DNA of 64,000 nucleotides from contig NC_067195.1 of assembly GCF_000699445.3 (NCBI RefSeq), positions 61,727,591-61,791,590 on the forward strand. Reading direction: 5' to 3'. Both the position numbers and the translations under genes were made by a program. Origin of the DNA: Schistosoma haematobium. Taxonomy: Eukaryota; Platyhelminthes; Trematoda; Strigeidida; Schistosomatidae. A model generated the notes under the pieces. It was not told where the DNA came from, ran no database searches, and worked only from the letters and a program-made list of their open reading frames with translations. Positions 45,080 to 57,059 of the stretch are shown piece by piece (the stretch's first letter is position 1; every line of letters begins with the position of its first letter).

Positions 45080-48060
45080 AGGAAACTGATTGTATGTTGG
45101 TCGTCAAATGAACGAAGTTGAGAACAATAAAAGATAGTACATTCGTGGAGATGTGTCACTGAGTTAATGAGAATGTTTGTTTTGGAATTGCACTGAGAGT
45201 GCAGCTTTTGAAGCCTTTTTTCAAAAATGATATCACATTTACGTTGCTGCAACTACGTTGCATACTACGTTAACTCGTCTATTTTGTGTTGGAATTATAG
45301 TCGTGCTAAGTATTTATGCCATACTTTTCGAAACGTTCAAGGTTGTAATAAAGTAAGTTTGCAGGGCGCCTGTTATAGACTGTAACTTTGAAAGATGCAT
45401 GTATATGGTTTATTTTACGAGTACGAAACTTCATACCTGTGCACTGTGTGTGATGCTGAAAAATAGAGAAAAAAGAAGCAGCAAGGTACTTGGATTCAGA
45501 CCCTAAACAATGTAAAACAGTTTGTGGTGGAGCATACAAATGTATGGTATAATAATAGATAAAACCCGTACTAACTGTTATCACTTGCGTGAGACGTGAT
45601 TACAGCCGACAGATTAGAGGATACAGTAATAGAAACTAACGACTTGTGATATGTAAATGGTGGAATCGGTTCAAATGATGGAAAGTCGAGGTTAAATTAA
45701 GGAAGGTTGTTTATCAGAATAGAAAGCGCATCAAAAGAGAGAAAAAATGTTAAAACACACTGACAAATATATTATTGATCGCTTTTTTCGATATCTTTTT
45801 ACCTCATGTCAGTCATAGGCCATAATGTAAAAATCCATGTTATCATGTTATAGGTTATACTTGTGGAATAGCGGATTCAAAATGAAACTGTAAGCATCAG
45901 TATGAGTAACGAGTACAAGAGAACAACCTAAGTATTAAGGACTGATTGCCTCGTCCTCAGTCGTATGGCACCTGAAACAAACAAAATATCTTGGCGCTAC
46001 AAATATGGGTAGATTGAAGTCATCGCCTTCACCACCAGTGATTGCTGGTCAGTAACTCTGTTTCCCTCTTTTAGTGATATTAGAATCTTTAAAGGCCCAA
46101 ATTATTATATATTATTATATCTCACATAATGCTCTGTGTTTCAGATTATGTTGGAGAACAATATTTCTGTAAGCACCGTTTTGCAAGCTTATCAGAAAGT
46201 TACGAATTATGGGCTGTGGGTGAAGCACCGATGTAATGCTTCAAATGAATATAGTATAAATTATGGGTCACCAAACGAATTAAAAACATTAAGAAAGTTG
46301 TAATACAGGACAAACGTCTGTCTAAGTGGAAAGAAAAGTGTAGGAATACAAGAGTTATAGACAAAGCAATGGGTGGTGAAACAAAATTAATGATAATTCA
46401 ACTCAGTGTTCGTGGAAATAGAAGGCTGATGAAAAGTAGACAAGAAAAAAGTCGATTTGACTTGGTGCTGATGGTATTTTGTGCTATTCTTACCGTTTGA
46501 TTGGTTATATGCTCTATAGATGCAAGATAAATGGTAGTATGAAAGTGATTGCGAGGTTCTCTTGACAACTCTTTCTGGTAGTGGTGATCATCCCTTGCGA
46601 CTGACTATAATTGAGCGGCTTCGGTAGGAACGGTGAGTTATTTGTCTACTACGAGCGAAAGTTAAGCAATGGTATATGACCAGGGAGATACGATATAGTT
46701 GCAAAGAAGAAAAGAAAGGAAAGTAAACACAGAGTCTGATATGGATCAGATATGTGGAGGGTCTGTATTGGTATTGGATCCTAACAACACAATTCTGGAA
46801 GCTTTGGGTGACTAAGAAAATTCATATCCAACAGTTAACACGGAGAGTAAGTCAGAAATGGTGAACGCGAGAACAGTCATTCAAGATGACATGGCTCAGC
46901 CTTGCAGGCATGATCATTCTTGTGTAATTTATCTTTTATTGACATTAAACGTATTGTTCTATCTCCGGTCTAGGTGTGTTCCTCAAAAGCGTATGTAATT
47001 ATGGAACTTAAATGTTAGATCTTAAGGATAAGGTTTTCGCATCAAAACAAATCTACAATATTAAAAGTATCTCTATAATTACAGTAATGTTCTCAATGAT
47101 TTAGACGATAATTCTACAGGCCTTTGATGTCTGAATGGGCGCAGACATTTTTGCACATTCCAGGTCAATACAATCGAGGACTTCATCAATAAATCTTTCG
47201 AACGTATCTAATCCACCTGCTATGAGTATTTTAGACGAAAGACTGTTCTATCTTAATGCATACTTGATGAGAAAAAAGTTCTCCGGAGTTTTCGATCCGT
47301 ATTTTTCCACCTTGACCGCAGGTACGTGTCTCAATGACGCAGGTATGTGTGCCTTGGGTAAGGACTTTATTACAAGCGGCGTAAGTAGGATTATTGAGGA
47401 GCCTAAAGTAAAGAATCAAAGTGGATCTCAGCCTTTTTTCCCAGGCGGATTCAATTCCTAGAACTTGACATCAAGGACGATAGTCAATGAGAGTCAGTTT
47501 TAATCATTTTGCAAGCGAAATCCTGTTCTATACCTTACATATATAGTATACGGGATAAGCGTAAGTTTGAAAATAGGAACGGACAGTATTCAACGATAGG
47601 TCTGATGCATATCTTGTAAACAATGGTTCTAGACTGGTTTTCAAAGAAGTTACGAAGTATGAAGACATACAATTTCCGCATTTCAGATGTTTTGATTGAA
47701 AAGCCTAGATTGTGTGAGTAATGTACCCAAAGGTCAGTGGCTGTGTTGAGTGTTAGCTTTAAAGATGTGTTAGCTGTATTTATCTGTGTCGAGTTCCTTG
47801 TTCCAGCGCACACATCAGTCATCGGTCTTGTTAAGTTCATGCCGGATAGTTTGCGTACTGATAAGTGCATCCCAAATTTTAGTTTTATAGATAACTTTTA
47901 AGTCATCAGCATAAATGTAGGTGTTACATAGGTCAAAGCACCCGCATATGTCATTGATGTAGAACGTAAAATGCATGCGATTGATACTGAAGTAAGTTGA
48001 AGATTAAAGACCCGTAGCGACTGTCTAAACAAGTTATCGTACAGCACATCGTCTCAGAAT
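45080..48060 (-). mobile_element. CR1-like LINE, 3' copy (RT end and 3' untranslated region)
   Basis: The minus strand at 48,050-47,880 has INDICGCFDLCNTYIYADD, the RT catalytic block. At 47,870-47,535 it has DLWVHYSHNLGFSIKTSEMR and IVYKICIRPIVEYCPFLFSN. The rest to about 45,080 matches 50,580-51,520 of the second copy (for example near 46,150 versus 50,950). That is a long 3' untranslated region. The element is 5' truncated and has many stops. Confidence 0.75.
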
Positions 48061-48069
48061 CCGTGGGCT

Positions 48070-48827
48070 ATATTATAATAATCACAGCAACGTATCCGTG
48101 CCAGATACGGTTGTGCAGTTTCAAACTCTTATTATGTCCAAACAGTTAGTGATTCGCATTGAGAAAGGCCCGAAGCAATGCTTATTAACAGTTCTAGCGG
48201 AAACCTTACTTAAATAACTGTGGGGAAGATAGTTAGGCATGCAAACACACCCACAGCATTAGTAAAGGACAGTTTAGCTGCAGAAAAGATATCCGTGATC
48301 AAGGCAAGAGGTCTTACAAGCCCCAGAAGTCAATAAAGACGGGACTGCTACATGTCAATAAGTAAAAAATTACTGGGTGTGGTCCAAGCGTTTATTATAA
48401 CAAGTCGTCGGATAATTTGGATGAAAAGAATAAGAAAGATTCGCAGTTAGATTTTCGTCTTCCCTCAGATTGTCAGTCCTTAAATCTTTGAAAGTTTTGT
48501 CGTCCTGTGTCGAAACATTGTTCATAATAATAACTGACCGTTCACCTAATTTGATGTGGTGATCGGGCTCACCTACCATGGTGAACCGACTGGACTATAC
48601 CGCCTGAAATATTCATTCTTCAAGGTCCTACCATGCCCGGCAGGTCAGTTAAAGAGAGATAAGATTAAAAGCAGCGAATTCAAGGTCCGAGGGTGGAGTG
48701 GAACTGCTGACTTTACAGAGGTGTGACGACAGTGAGGTATTTCCCCCAGACAACCGGCACAATACAGATGCTGCCTTCTCACAAAAAAAGTGTTGGGACA
48801 TTCAGAAAAATATCTTAAAGATTATTC
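48070..48827. other. Unassigned repeat-like DNA
   Basis: Mixed-composition sequence between the CR1-like copy and the LTR. It is less AT-rich than intronic DNA and so probably transposon-derived, but no family or ORF was recognised. Confidence 0.3.
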
Positions 48828-49162
48828 TGTTACGTCCAACGCTATCCTTGGACTTGGAATGGTATTATTTTCTTACTAGTCAATATTTATTCCACGTGTC
48901 GTTTTCCTACTGGTCAATATTGTACAATGTTATTTTCCATTTTATGGTACGATGTGGTCTGTCTGATCGGTATATAAACAAAGTATGTTTGAAATATAAT
49001 GATTCATATCTCAGAGGCTGAGACTTGCGTTCTGGACTCAACTGGCTGGGCTAGACAGGGAAGCAATGCCAATCTGGACTCTAGGTTGTTCTGACGTGTT
49101 TTTGGCGTCATTGATTCGATCGTTAAGTCGCTGCTCTCTAATCTGCAGTCCACAGATACAAC
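48828..49162 (+). repeat. LTR, same family as 8,319-8,642
   Basis: It begins TGTTACGTCC and ends GATACAACA, so it has TG...CA termini. It contains ATGGTACGATGTGGTCTGTC, the TATA-like GTATATAAACAAAG and ACTGGCTGGGCTAGACAGGG. It is collinear with the solo LTR in the ACSL intron, but in the opposite orientation. The poly(A) signal region is mutated (GATCGTTAAG in place of GATCAATAAA). Confidence 0.65.
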
Positions 49163-49259
49163 AGACAGTGTGGTTAGAAAGGGTGGACCCTAAAAATGCA
49201 CACCTCGTCTTATCCCAAGGACTTCTGTCTCCGACGATAAAGTCTCAACAAATGCTGAG

Positions 49260-49760
49260 CTAACGCGAAACCTACCCACACAAAGGTCAAGTGTGGCCTG
49301 TCTTAGGCAGTTGTCCCTTGGGAATTGCAGTCACGTTCTCAGGCCACAAAAATCAACTCTGACCACACTTCCTTTTCGTGTACCTCTATAGGAACCTTTC
49401 CATGATGTGAGCAACTGTAAAGTGTTAACTGCTATAGTATCCCCAACAGTACTCAAGACAACTATATTCGTAATCAATTTCCCTCTTCAACTCGTATTAT
49501 TCCCCCTACCTTGACTGTCAATTCTAAACATTCTTCTTCAACTTCCCCCAAAAGTGCTATCATGAGCAGCAATTCTAATGAGTGAAACGCTGACCCGAGT
49601 CCACTGAAACCTTTCAAACTACACATTGGAGCCTTCAACGTACGTACCCCGGGTAAAATCGTTCAGCGGGCTTCCTTGACTAGGACCCTAGAATCTCGTA
49701 CGATTGAGGCACTCTTCCTCCGGAACGCGCGTACAAGATACAGGGTACAGGGTACTGTGA
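49260..49760 (+). mobile_element. 5' fragment of the family B RTE LINE
   Basis: The stretch includes KLHIGAFNVRTPGKIVQR and LTRTLESRTIEALFLRNA near 49,615-49,730, the start of the endonuclease ORF also seen in decayed form at 1,014-1,060. The upstream 350 bp would be the 5' untranslated region. The element is cut off at its 3' side, the reverse of normal LINE truncation. Confidence 0.6.
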
Positions 49761-50329
49761 ACATATATATGAGACATTTGTTGAATGATGGCCAAAGTTT
49801 GATTTCCAAAACCACGAAAAACTAACCTTTGTGTCGAAAGCATGAGCCGATAATCTAGCCGCTTAAAATCACCCGAACACTACAAACTTCCCATAGCCAG
49901 TCAGAATTCGCAAACTAGAGCACCAAAAGCTGTAAAGAAATCACCAAATGACTGAAGCAGAAGAGAAGTGCACCGACCATGGTTTTTGGAGATGAAAGAA
50001 CTGACCATGTATCGTCGTTAGTTTATGGCTTCGATTAGTCGACATGAAAGGTAGGGAAAATCTTAACTTTGGATCTGCTAAAACTCTGGAAGCTAACTTA
50101 TTGACACAAAATAGTTCCCTTGAGATTTTTTAGAATAAGATCTGATCAGTTAAGACTGTAAGCTATGAGTAATAATTACTGATCAAAAGTGATCATCAAA
50201 AAGTGAAATCCGCAGGAAGCATTCTTGAAGTTAATTTTCTGGAATAATCACTAACCGATATACGTAGCCGGCTTGAATAAATTCTCTTGTGAGCGTAATA
50301 TTATCTAGTAGACAAAAAACATGAATACA

Positions 50330-50470
50330 TATTTATTTACTCAATGTTACCCCTCATGGAGGAGCGTAGGCCTCCCACCTGAATTCTCCATAGAGCTCTG
50401 TCCTGGGCAATCCTTTCCGATTGCTATTCTTCATTTGGTTTCTGCTTCGTCCACGTGCTTAGACAGACTG
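50330..50470 (-). mobile_element. 3' tip of an SR2-like RTE LINE
   Basis: The minus strand encodes ERIAQDRALWRIQVGGLRSS, the extreme C terminus of the SR2-type polyprotein (compare [18 protein letters not shown] at 16.7 kb). A TAAA-rich tail follows. It is a heavily 5'-truncated insertion. Confidence 0.6.
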
Positions 50471-50494
50471 AATAATAATAATAATAATAATAAC
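50471..50494. repeat. (AAT)n microsatellite
   Basis: A short AAT run with one AAC unit directly abuts the LINE tip. Confidence 0.8.
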
Positions 50495-50579
50495 AATATA
50501 TTTCTGCATGAGCACGTAGATGCCGTTTTTACAGGCATGATCTACAAACTACAACATTGTTGGTTCACAGCATGCTTCC

Positions 50580-50840
50580 CACGTAGGATCGTCAAATAAA
50601 TGAAATCGATAAAAGTGAACAGCAGTTCATTCGTGGAGATTTATAGCAGCAATAATGATTAGGTTTATGCTTCAGTAGCACACTGAGTACAGTCTTCAAA
50701 ATGCTTCACAAAGCGGCATCGTGTTCACGCTGCACACCATTTGTAATCTCGACATAAATGTGTTAGAATTCTGGTCGTGGTAAGTGTCTACGCAAAACAA
50801 CTTATTAAGTTTGTAGTTGTTCTATATCTATCTATCTATT

Positions 50841-50871
<31 letters not shown>

Positions 50872-50876
50872 CTATC

Positions 50877-50915
<39 letters not shown>

Positions 50916-51518
50916 ATCATCCCTCACACAACCCTCTGTGCTTCACAACCAGTTGGAATACACTATTTCTATAAGTACCATTTTACAAGCTTATCAGGCA
51001 GTTACAAGTTATGGACTGTGGGTAAGGCAAAGATGCAGTGCTTTAATTGACTATAGTATAAAGTACAGTTTGCCAATCAGAGTATGCGCATTAAAAAGGG
51101 TATAATGTAGGATAGTTGTTGATTAAAGCAGGCGGAAAAGTATATGAGTTGAAGATAAGGTAACGAGTGGAGAGATAATATTAATTGCTAGTCGACATAG
51201 TGTACAGAAGAGTAAAAATCTAATAAAGAATAAACAGGAGGAAACTCACACTAACTTGGTGCTGATGTTATTTTGTGTTTTCCTAACCAGCTGATGGGTA
51301 GATGCAAGACCACTGGTAGTAGACAGCCGACTGTGTGGTTCTCTTGAAATTTTAGGGTGGCAGTGAGTGTCACTTGGCGACCGAGTTTAGTTGAACAGTA
51401 TCGATAGGTTCAGTGAATTATCTGTCTACTTCAAGTGAAGAAATAGGATGAGAAAAGTAACTAATACAACTGAAAAGTAGGAAAAACAAGGCAAACTGAA
51501 CTTGAATTCCATTTTGGT
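50580..51518 (-). mobile_element. CR1-like LINE, second copy: 3' untranslated region
   Basis: It is homologous to 45,080-46,700 of the first copy, including blocks near 50,950-51,060 and 50,600-50,640. It contains an ATCT/AT microsatellite absent from the first copy. Confidence 0.6.
50823..50918. repeat. (ATCT)n followed by (AT)n microsatellite
   Basis: About 14 ATCT/TTAT units run into about 20 AT units inside the CR1-like 3' region. Confidence 0.95.
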
Positions 51519-52710
51519 CTAGACGTGGAGAGAGCCTATGATGTCTGAGTGGGGCGCAGATGTGTTCGTACGTGCTAGATCAGTGTAAGTGAGGGCTGGA
51601 TCGAACAGTTTTACAAACGTATGTAATCCATCTGCCATGCGAAATACGGAGGGAAGACTGTTCCATATTATTGCGTACATGATGAGGAAGATGTTTTCCC
51701 AAGTTTTTAATCTGTCAAGTTTTAATTTTATTTTAAGAGACGTGTCTCCTATACATAACCAGCTGCATTTCCCTGTGTTGAGCTCTAACCTCCAGAGTTT
51801 GCACCAGTCGTCTACCATGTTGAGCTCATGTTGGATCGTTTGCATAGTACTACTTAAATCGCAAATGTCAGCTTTATGGATGACCTTAAGTCATCGGCAT
51901 AGAGATAGGTCTTACCTGTGCTAAAGCACTTGCATATATTGTTTATGTAGATTATGAAGAGCAATGGACATAATACACTACTCTGCACAGCACCACTGGT
52001 TATTGGTCGAGGTGTAGATGTTGTAGAGTTAATCTTGGTTATTTGGTATCTGTTCGTGAGAAAAGACTTGATCCACTGCAAAAAAGGATTTATGATTCCA
52101 ACTGACCTAAGTCTGTTGATTAGAAGATTATGAGGTACTTTATCAAAGGCTTTCTTAATATCGAAATATAGTATGACCACTAGTTTCTTCTGGTCACGTA
52201 TGCGAGTGACCTCGTTAAAGAAGTCTGTCAGACATATACTGCACAACCTTGATCTAATGAAGCCGCGTTGTGACGGGTCTATTAGGTCTTAATAAGTAGG
52301 TTATCAGATAGTTGATATTGTATCACTTTCTCCATTATGCTTGATATAACTGGAGTGGTATTTATGAGTCTGTAGTTTTTCACCAGGTTTCCTGATCCCG
52401 ATTTGTGTTTGGGAAGAACATACGTTACCTTCCGGGTTCCCGGATATGCACCTGTCTCTAAAGATAATGTGTATATTTTGAGTAATAGCGTCTGTATGTC
52501 CGGTCACATTTTATAAAGGATTGAAGGTATGTAATCGGCACCAAAGCTCACATTTGATTTAAGGGTTTGAATGGCGGTACTTATACCCTTAATGTCGAAG
52601 TTTATGGTACCATCATAGTTTTTGCTGATGCACTTTATGTTTATATCTGGAGCATGAGATGTATTTGTGATACTTTGGAGCATTTGAATTATAGTATGAA
52701 CAAAAGATAC
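51519..52710 (-). pseudogene. Reverse transcriptase of the second CR1-like LINE copy
   Basis: Minus-strand blocks in order are FGADYIPSILYKM, NYRLINTTPVISSIMEKVIQ, VVILYFDIKKAFDKVPHNLL, FLTNRYQITKI, GAVQSSVLCPLLFIIYINNI and KTYLYADDL, followed by WCKLWRLELNTGKC. These are RT blocks of the CR1/jockey group with the Y-A-D-D box intact. A Q-G-x-V-L block reads QSSVL, and stops and a downstream deletion disable it. Upstream parts continue beyond an insertion. Confidence 0.78.
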
Positions 52711-54455
52711 AAAAGATACCGAACCTAACTTATAGGCAATCAGCGAACAATGATAAAACCAATAATTATGGAGAGGGTTAGTATCTGATTAATCGTAGCC
52801 GTAACGGCTATAGATGGTTGATTAATCAAATATGAAGCGTATAGAAGTGGAACGAATTCCTAAACTGTGCAAGTCATTAATGTCTACTATAGCTGTCATT
52901 CACACAGTATCCAGAATCTTCCACTAACTTTCGTCGTTCATTATCATGGTTGCTTTACAACTGGGATCGGCGTATGTAGTATTTTTTTCATAAAGGTTTG
53001 GAATGAATCGTAACAACAGCATTGACATTTACCGGAAAAATGTCTGTGATAATCAGAAGTATTTGAATTATAGTACGAACTAGGAATCCCAGAAATAACG
53101 TAGTCGGATCAAGAAGTACTAGATAACCACAAACGAATGTACTGTATTTCGAATTCGAAATCAAGCATCCAACAAGTACAAAGGAATCATCAGTTCATTC
53201 GAACACCACATACGCCACAGCTTAAATTGGAGTCTAGGTGTCTGTAATAAATTGTACGTCTTCTTCTTAAATTAGTCCTGTGTCTGTCCAAAATTGTGTT
53301 GGATAAAAACTCTATTATCTAGAATGCACTCATGAGTATTAGAATTAACAATCGAAATCGGAACACTCACCTGCTTCCTGGGATTGTGTAATAAGCATGT
53401 CGGTTGTGTACTGAAACCGCTGCTACCTAGAATTTGAACCGCACACTTTTAGACTTTCCTCCCCCACGAAATAATGTTGGATCTTATATACCCAATTTAT
53501 GAATGATGTAACTTCATTTAAAACATATTTCTCACATTGTTTAGAGTAAACATTAAAAGTGTTTTTGTGATAAGGATAAACATCAGTTGATATGAAATCA
53601 TCCGAATTGTAATCAAAATCGAGCCCATTTATTATTTGTGCTTCGCATTGAACAAGTTTCCCACAAAAAACGAATGCATTATGAGGACAAATAATATTCG
53701 GTATGACATCAAGCTTTGACTCTTCTGAAATAGCTGCCTCGAATTAATTATGAATGTCATTGCAGAGTAAAGGATCATTAGAAAAATCAGCATCTATCAG
53801 GTTTCCGATCATGACTAGGTTCATTCAACATATTTTTCTCAGATTTGCAAGGAATTTCGTCAGAAATATGTGAATCGTTAGGAAAATCCATATCTGGTAC
53901 AATAACATGAGAAATCTGATAAGTTGATTGATTAGAAACTGCTGTCTCGCAAAGATTCTGAGTTTCACTCAATTCTGAACTGCTATATGACTCCACACTG
54001 TCTTTTGAAATCGTTGATAGGGATAAATGATCACTAGGAACACTGGACTTAATAGAATCAGAACTACAAGACTTAATATTCGTTGCAGCAAGATGAATAG
54101 TTGTATTAAAAACTGACTGAATATGTCCAATATCACCACATTTAATGCACTTAGAATTACGACATTTCAATGAATTAAAAGAGTGGAACCTGCCACAGGA
54201 CAAACATTGACCAAACTTGTGCCCATCTTCGTGGACTGCATCGCAACTCCTCGATGAATTATCTGCATAAACTTGAGTATGGTCTGGGTTGGGATGACGT
54301 AATGCAGTGGAATTTTTTATATCCTCATAAATCATTTTACGAAACCTTCCTCCTTTACCACATTCGAAATTTGTATACTTAACATAGGCAGAAGTTCCTT
54401 GAGAGTTGTATAAGGAAGCGAAATGGGATTGTGTAATAAGCATGTCGGTTGAGGG
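52711..54455 (-). mobile_element. LTR-retroelement gag fragment inserted in the CR1-like LINE
   Basis: The ORF at 54,467-53,787 and decayed sequence to about 53,460 encode a gag-like protein. It has FGQCLSCGRFHSFNSLKCRN, then KCIKCGDIGHIQSVF. These are two C-x2-C-x3/4-H zinc knuckles, the second lacking its last Cys (Phe). A Ser-rich acidic tail follows. The CR1 endonuclease ends just above (LLSEWFS near 54,465) and its RT resumes near 52,700, so this block interrupts the LINE. Its origin family is uncertain (Ty3/gypsy or BEL). Confidence 0.65.
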
Positions 54456-55250
54456 AAAACCATTCACTTAATAGTTCACATATGACGGTTTGGTTATTAT
54501 ACGTCACTCCATCGAGCAGTAAGAAGTGAATTTTGTGATCTGCGATCTTTCCTACGCGTTTCGCGAGGAGACGACACAAGGCTTGGGCTTTATTGTAGCA
54601 GTGAGCGCAATACGTTCATCTGCCTGTTTATGCTTGTTGTGTCGAGCTTGTACTCCGTCAAGTACGTAGTACATCTGGTGCAGTGCACTGAAGTCTTCTG
54701 ATATATAGTACGTCCTTATCACTTTTCACAGCTTAGACCTGTTCTTTTGGTTTATATAGGGGGTAGTTGTTTCAGAAGTTATAGTAGTTTCTAGTGCAGA
54801 TTTAGTGGTGGCATTGAATATTTCCAATGTTTTTAAGAGGTTATCACCGGTAAAGAAACTGCTCCAGTCAGAGTGCTTTATTAGAAATCGAAAGTTTTCC
54901 CAGTTAGCGTTTGCATAGTCTCTATATTAGAAACGCGTAATTAATGTTTTTAATTTGTTGCACATGGCAAGAATCGGAAGGGTACAAAGGACTATTTTAT
55001 GATCGCTGTTGTGAAACTTTTCGCCAACCACCATTTATGTTGGTGTAATATTATGACAGAATTCCAAGTCAAGAATGTCTAAGGACCTAAGTATGCTTTC
55101 AAAGCACAACGGGCCAGAATGTGTCGTTGAGTTAATGGTGGGAAGGCTGAAATCACCACATAAAATTTTGTAAGTGAAATCTGTGGAGATATGACTGGCA
55201 AGCTTACTTTGTAAATAGTTTTTAACACTATTCTTATTTATTTCGTCAAT
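54456..55250 (-). pseudogene. CR1-like LINE endonuclease, C-terminal part
   Basis: The minus strand gives ILCGDFSLPTINSTTHSGPL, ILRSLDILDLEFCHNITPTY and HNSDHKIVLCTLPIL. These are the G-D-F-N-like and S-D-H motifs of the APE-type endonuclease. It is separated from the N-terminal part by about 430 bp of foreign sequence and contains stops. Confidence 0.7.
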
Positions 55251-55680
55251 CTTTCACTGTATGTATATTTATCATCGAATGACTACCTATTGTTTTAGTC
55301 AGTGACCATGAACACACTTTCCGTTGTGTTACGGACATAGCGTGATATGCTGTTGCTTGCTCACAAATACATTGCTATACACACATACCTTGTTCTACTT
55401 TCGCTTGTGATTGAGCTAACTAGATTCTAAATCAAACATTGTCTGCATCTATAGACTGTGAGTCGGAATATATCATACCTAACATTGGTTTACATTACTG
55501 GAGAGTCCAACAACCTGAACGAAATAACCGAACATTTATAATTGTGGATTTTCAGTACCAGACCCAATCTGAACACGCAGCAACTTGGTGAACTTAAGTA
55601 AAGTCCCAATTTCTCTGTTGTATTTGTAACTGTTAACATTATTATTTACTCTTTATAACTTGGTTAACATTTTCTCACGT
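55251..55680. repeat. Insertion splitting the CR1-like endonuclease
   Basis: The endonuclease frame breaks after YRAPNTTSSTDTITSEPF (about 55,730) and resumes near 55,245. The intervening 430 bp begin TGTATGTATATTTATCATCG on the plus strand and look LTR-like, but no second copy is present and no family is assigned. Confidence 0.45.
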
Positions 55681-56386
55681 TCATATTTGTCTGGTCCACC
55701 ACAAATCAAGCGAGGCAGCCTGAGCAAATGGCTCACTTGTAATAGTGTCAGTTGAACTAGTAGTGTTAGGAGCTCGATATATGCATCCGATTAGTATTTT
55801 ACATTCATGAATGTGCACAGTAAACCATATCGAACCAGGAAGTTTGCTGAGGACGTGGTCGCTATAGATTTCCACTCTCAAATTTTTTCGACACATAAAC
55901 AAGACAGCCACCATTCTTCCTTGTGACTCGATCACAGCGGAAGTGCTCATAGGGGCCCACCCGGAGGTATGAGTCTGTGGTATCTGAGGTCAGCCAACTT
56001 TCCGTTACCACGAGTGAGGGGTTGTTTAGAATCAATGAAGTGCGTAGATGAGTCATCCCACCCCGTACAGATCGAGCGTTGATTAACGTAAGTGTCAGAT
56101 ACAGTGAGTGTTTGTCTAGTAAAATGGTATGATGTAAACCCAGTGGACTGTCTGTTTTGCCATGAGAAGTGGGAGTGTTGACTCCATATTGATGAGCGTT
56201 TAGTTTATTACAAATAGCGCTAATGCGAGAAAAGTAGTAGGTTAGTTTGGTGAAAGTTCGTTTAACAGTGAAAGGTAAAGTTGAATGGCTAGGTAGTGTA
56301 TTTGAGGAGTGATCAGGAGGTTCAGTCAAGGAGCTCTTAAGACTAGAGATATTTATCGACGTTGAGAAAGATGTGTCACGCCCCAT
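55681..56386 (-). pseudogene. CR1-like LINE endonuclease, N-terminal part
   Basis: Two overlapping frames encode LTLINARSVRGGMTHLRTSL, SLVVTESWLTSDTTDSYLRV, GPYEHFRCDRVTRKNGGCLV and SIWFTVHIHECKILIGCIYR. These are the N-A-R-S, E-S-W-L and R-x-x-R-x-G-G-x-x blocks of CR1/jockey endonucleases. It marks the 5' end of this LINE copy in the window. A frameshift lies near 55,880. Confidence 0.78.
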
Positions 56387-56439
56387 TAGGGATGTAGCGA
56401 ACTAGAACGCAGATGGGGAAGTCCAATTGATTTAGTGCA

Positions 56440-56700
56440 CGATCACAAGATGGTTAATTCAAATATGTAAGCCATACATACATCTTCCTTTAATTGTCTG
56501 TTACAAGCTTCATCATCCATTCATTCCTGTTGTTATTTCGGTTGCTTTCACTTTCCTTCTCCCTTCTTTTCATTTTAATCTTCTAAACCTGCTCGCAGAT
56601 ATTCCACTTCCGACTGGTGTTACATCCTACTTATATCCAAATATAAGTAGCATACACCGCAACAATACCGCTTAAGTATGTCATCTAAGCAAAAAAAAGC
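56440..56700. repeat. Dispersed repeat, related to 3,590-3,875
   Basis: CTTCCGACTGGTGTTACATC and ATAAGTAGCATACACCGCAA match the earlier copy after a CT-rich stretch. The family is unidentified. Confidence 0.45.
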
Positions 56701-57059
56701 GTCCCTGAAAACCATTTACTTTCACTAACAAGTAATTCTTAGTGTAAATCCGGACAAATGTAATTGTTTCCGACAAGTATTAATTCATCCTATTTTACAA
56801 TCACCCAACAGAAAACTTCTAGTAATGACAACTGTAGGATTTACTTTGTCCTGCAGATATTCTACCAGAACTGTAAACGCGATACTGGCGACCCCAGAGT
56901 CTACATGAAAGCTAGTCAGAACAAGGACAACTTGGCTCTGAACTTGATCTGTTTCCAAACGTAAAAAACAATTCGATTGGTACAATAATCAAGTGAATTA
57001 TTATCATCAAGTGGAACGCACCGACATAACGACCAGTATTGTCTTGTAAAAATAAATAA

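Noticed and set aside
50777..51050. ORFs with Tyr-Leu-Ser-Ile repeats
   Set aside because: They are translations of the ATCT/AT microsatellite.
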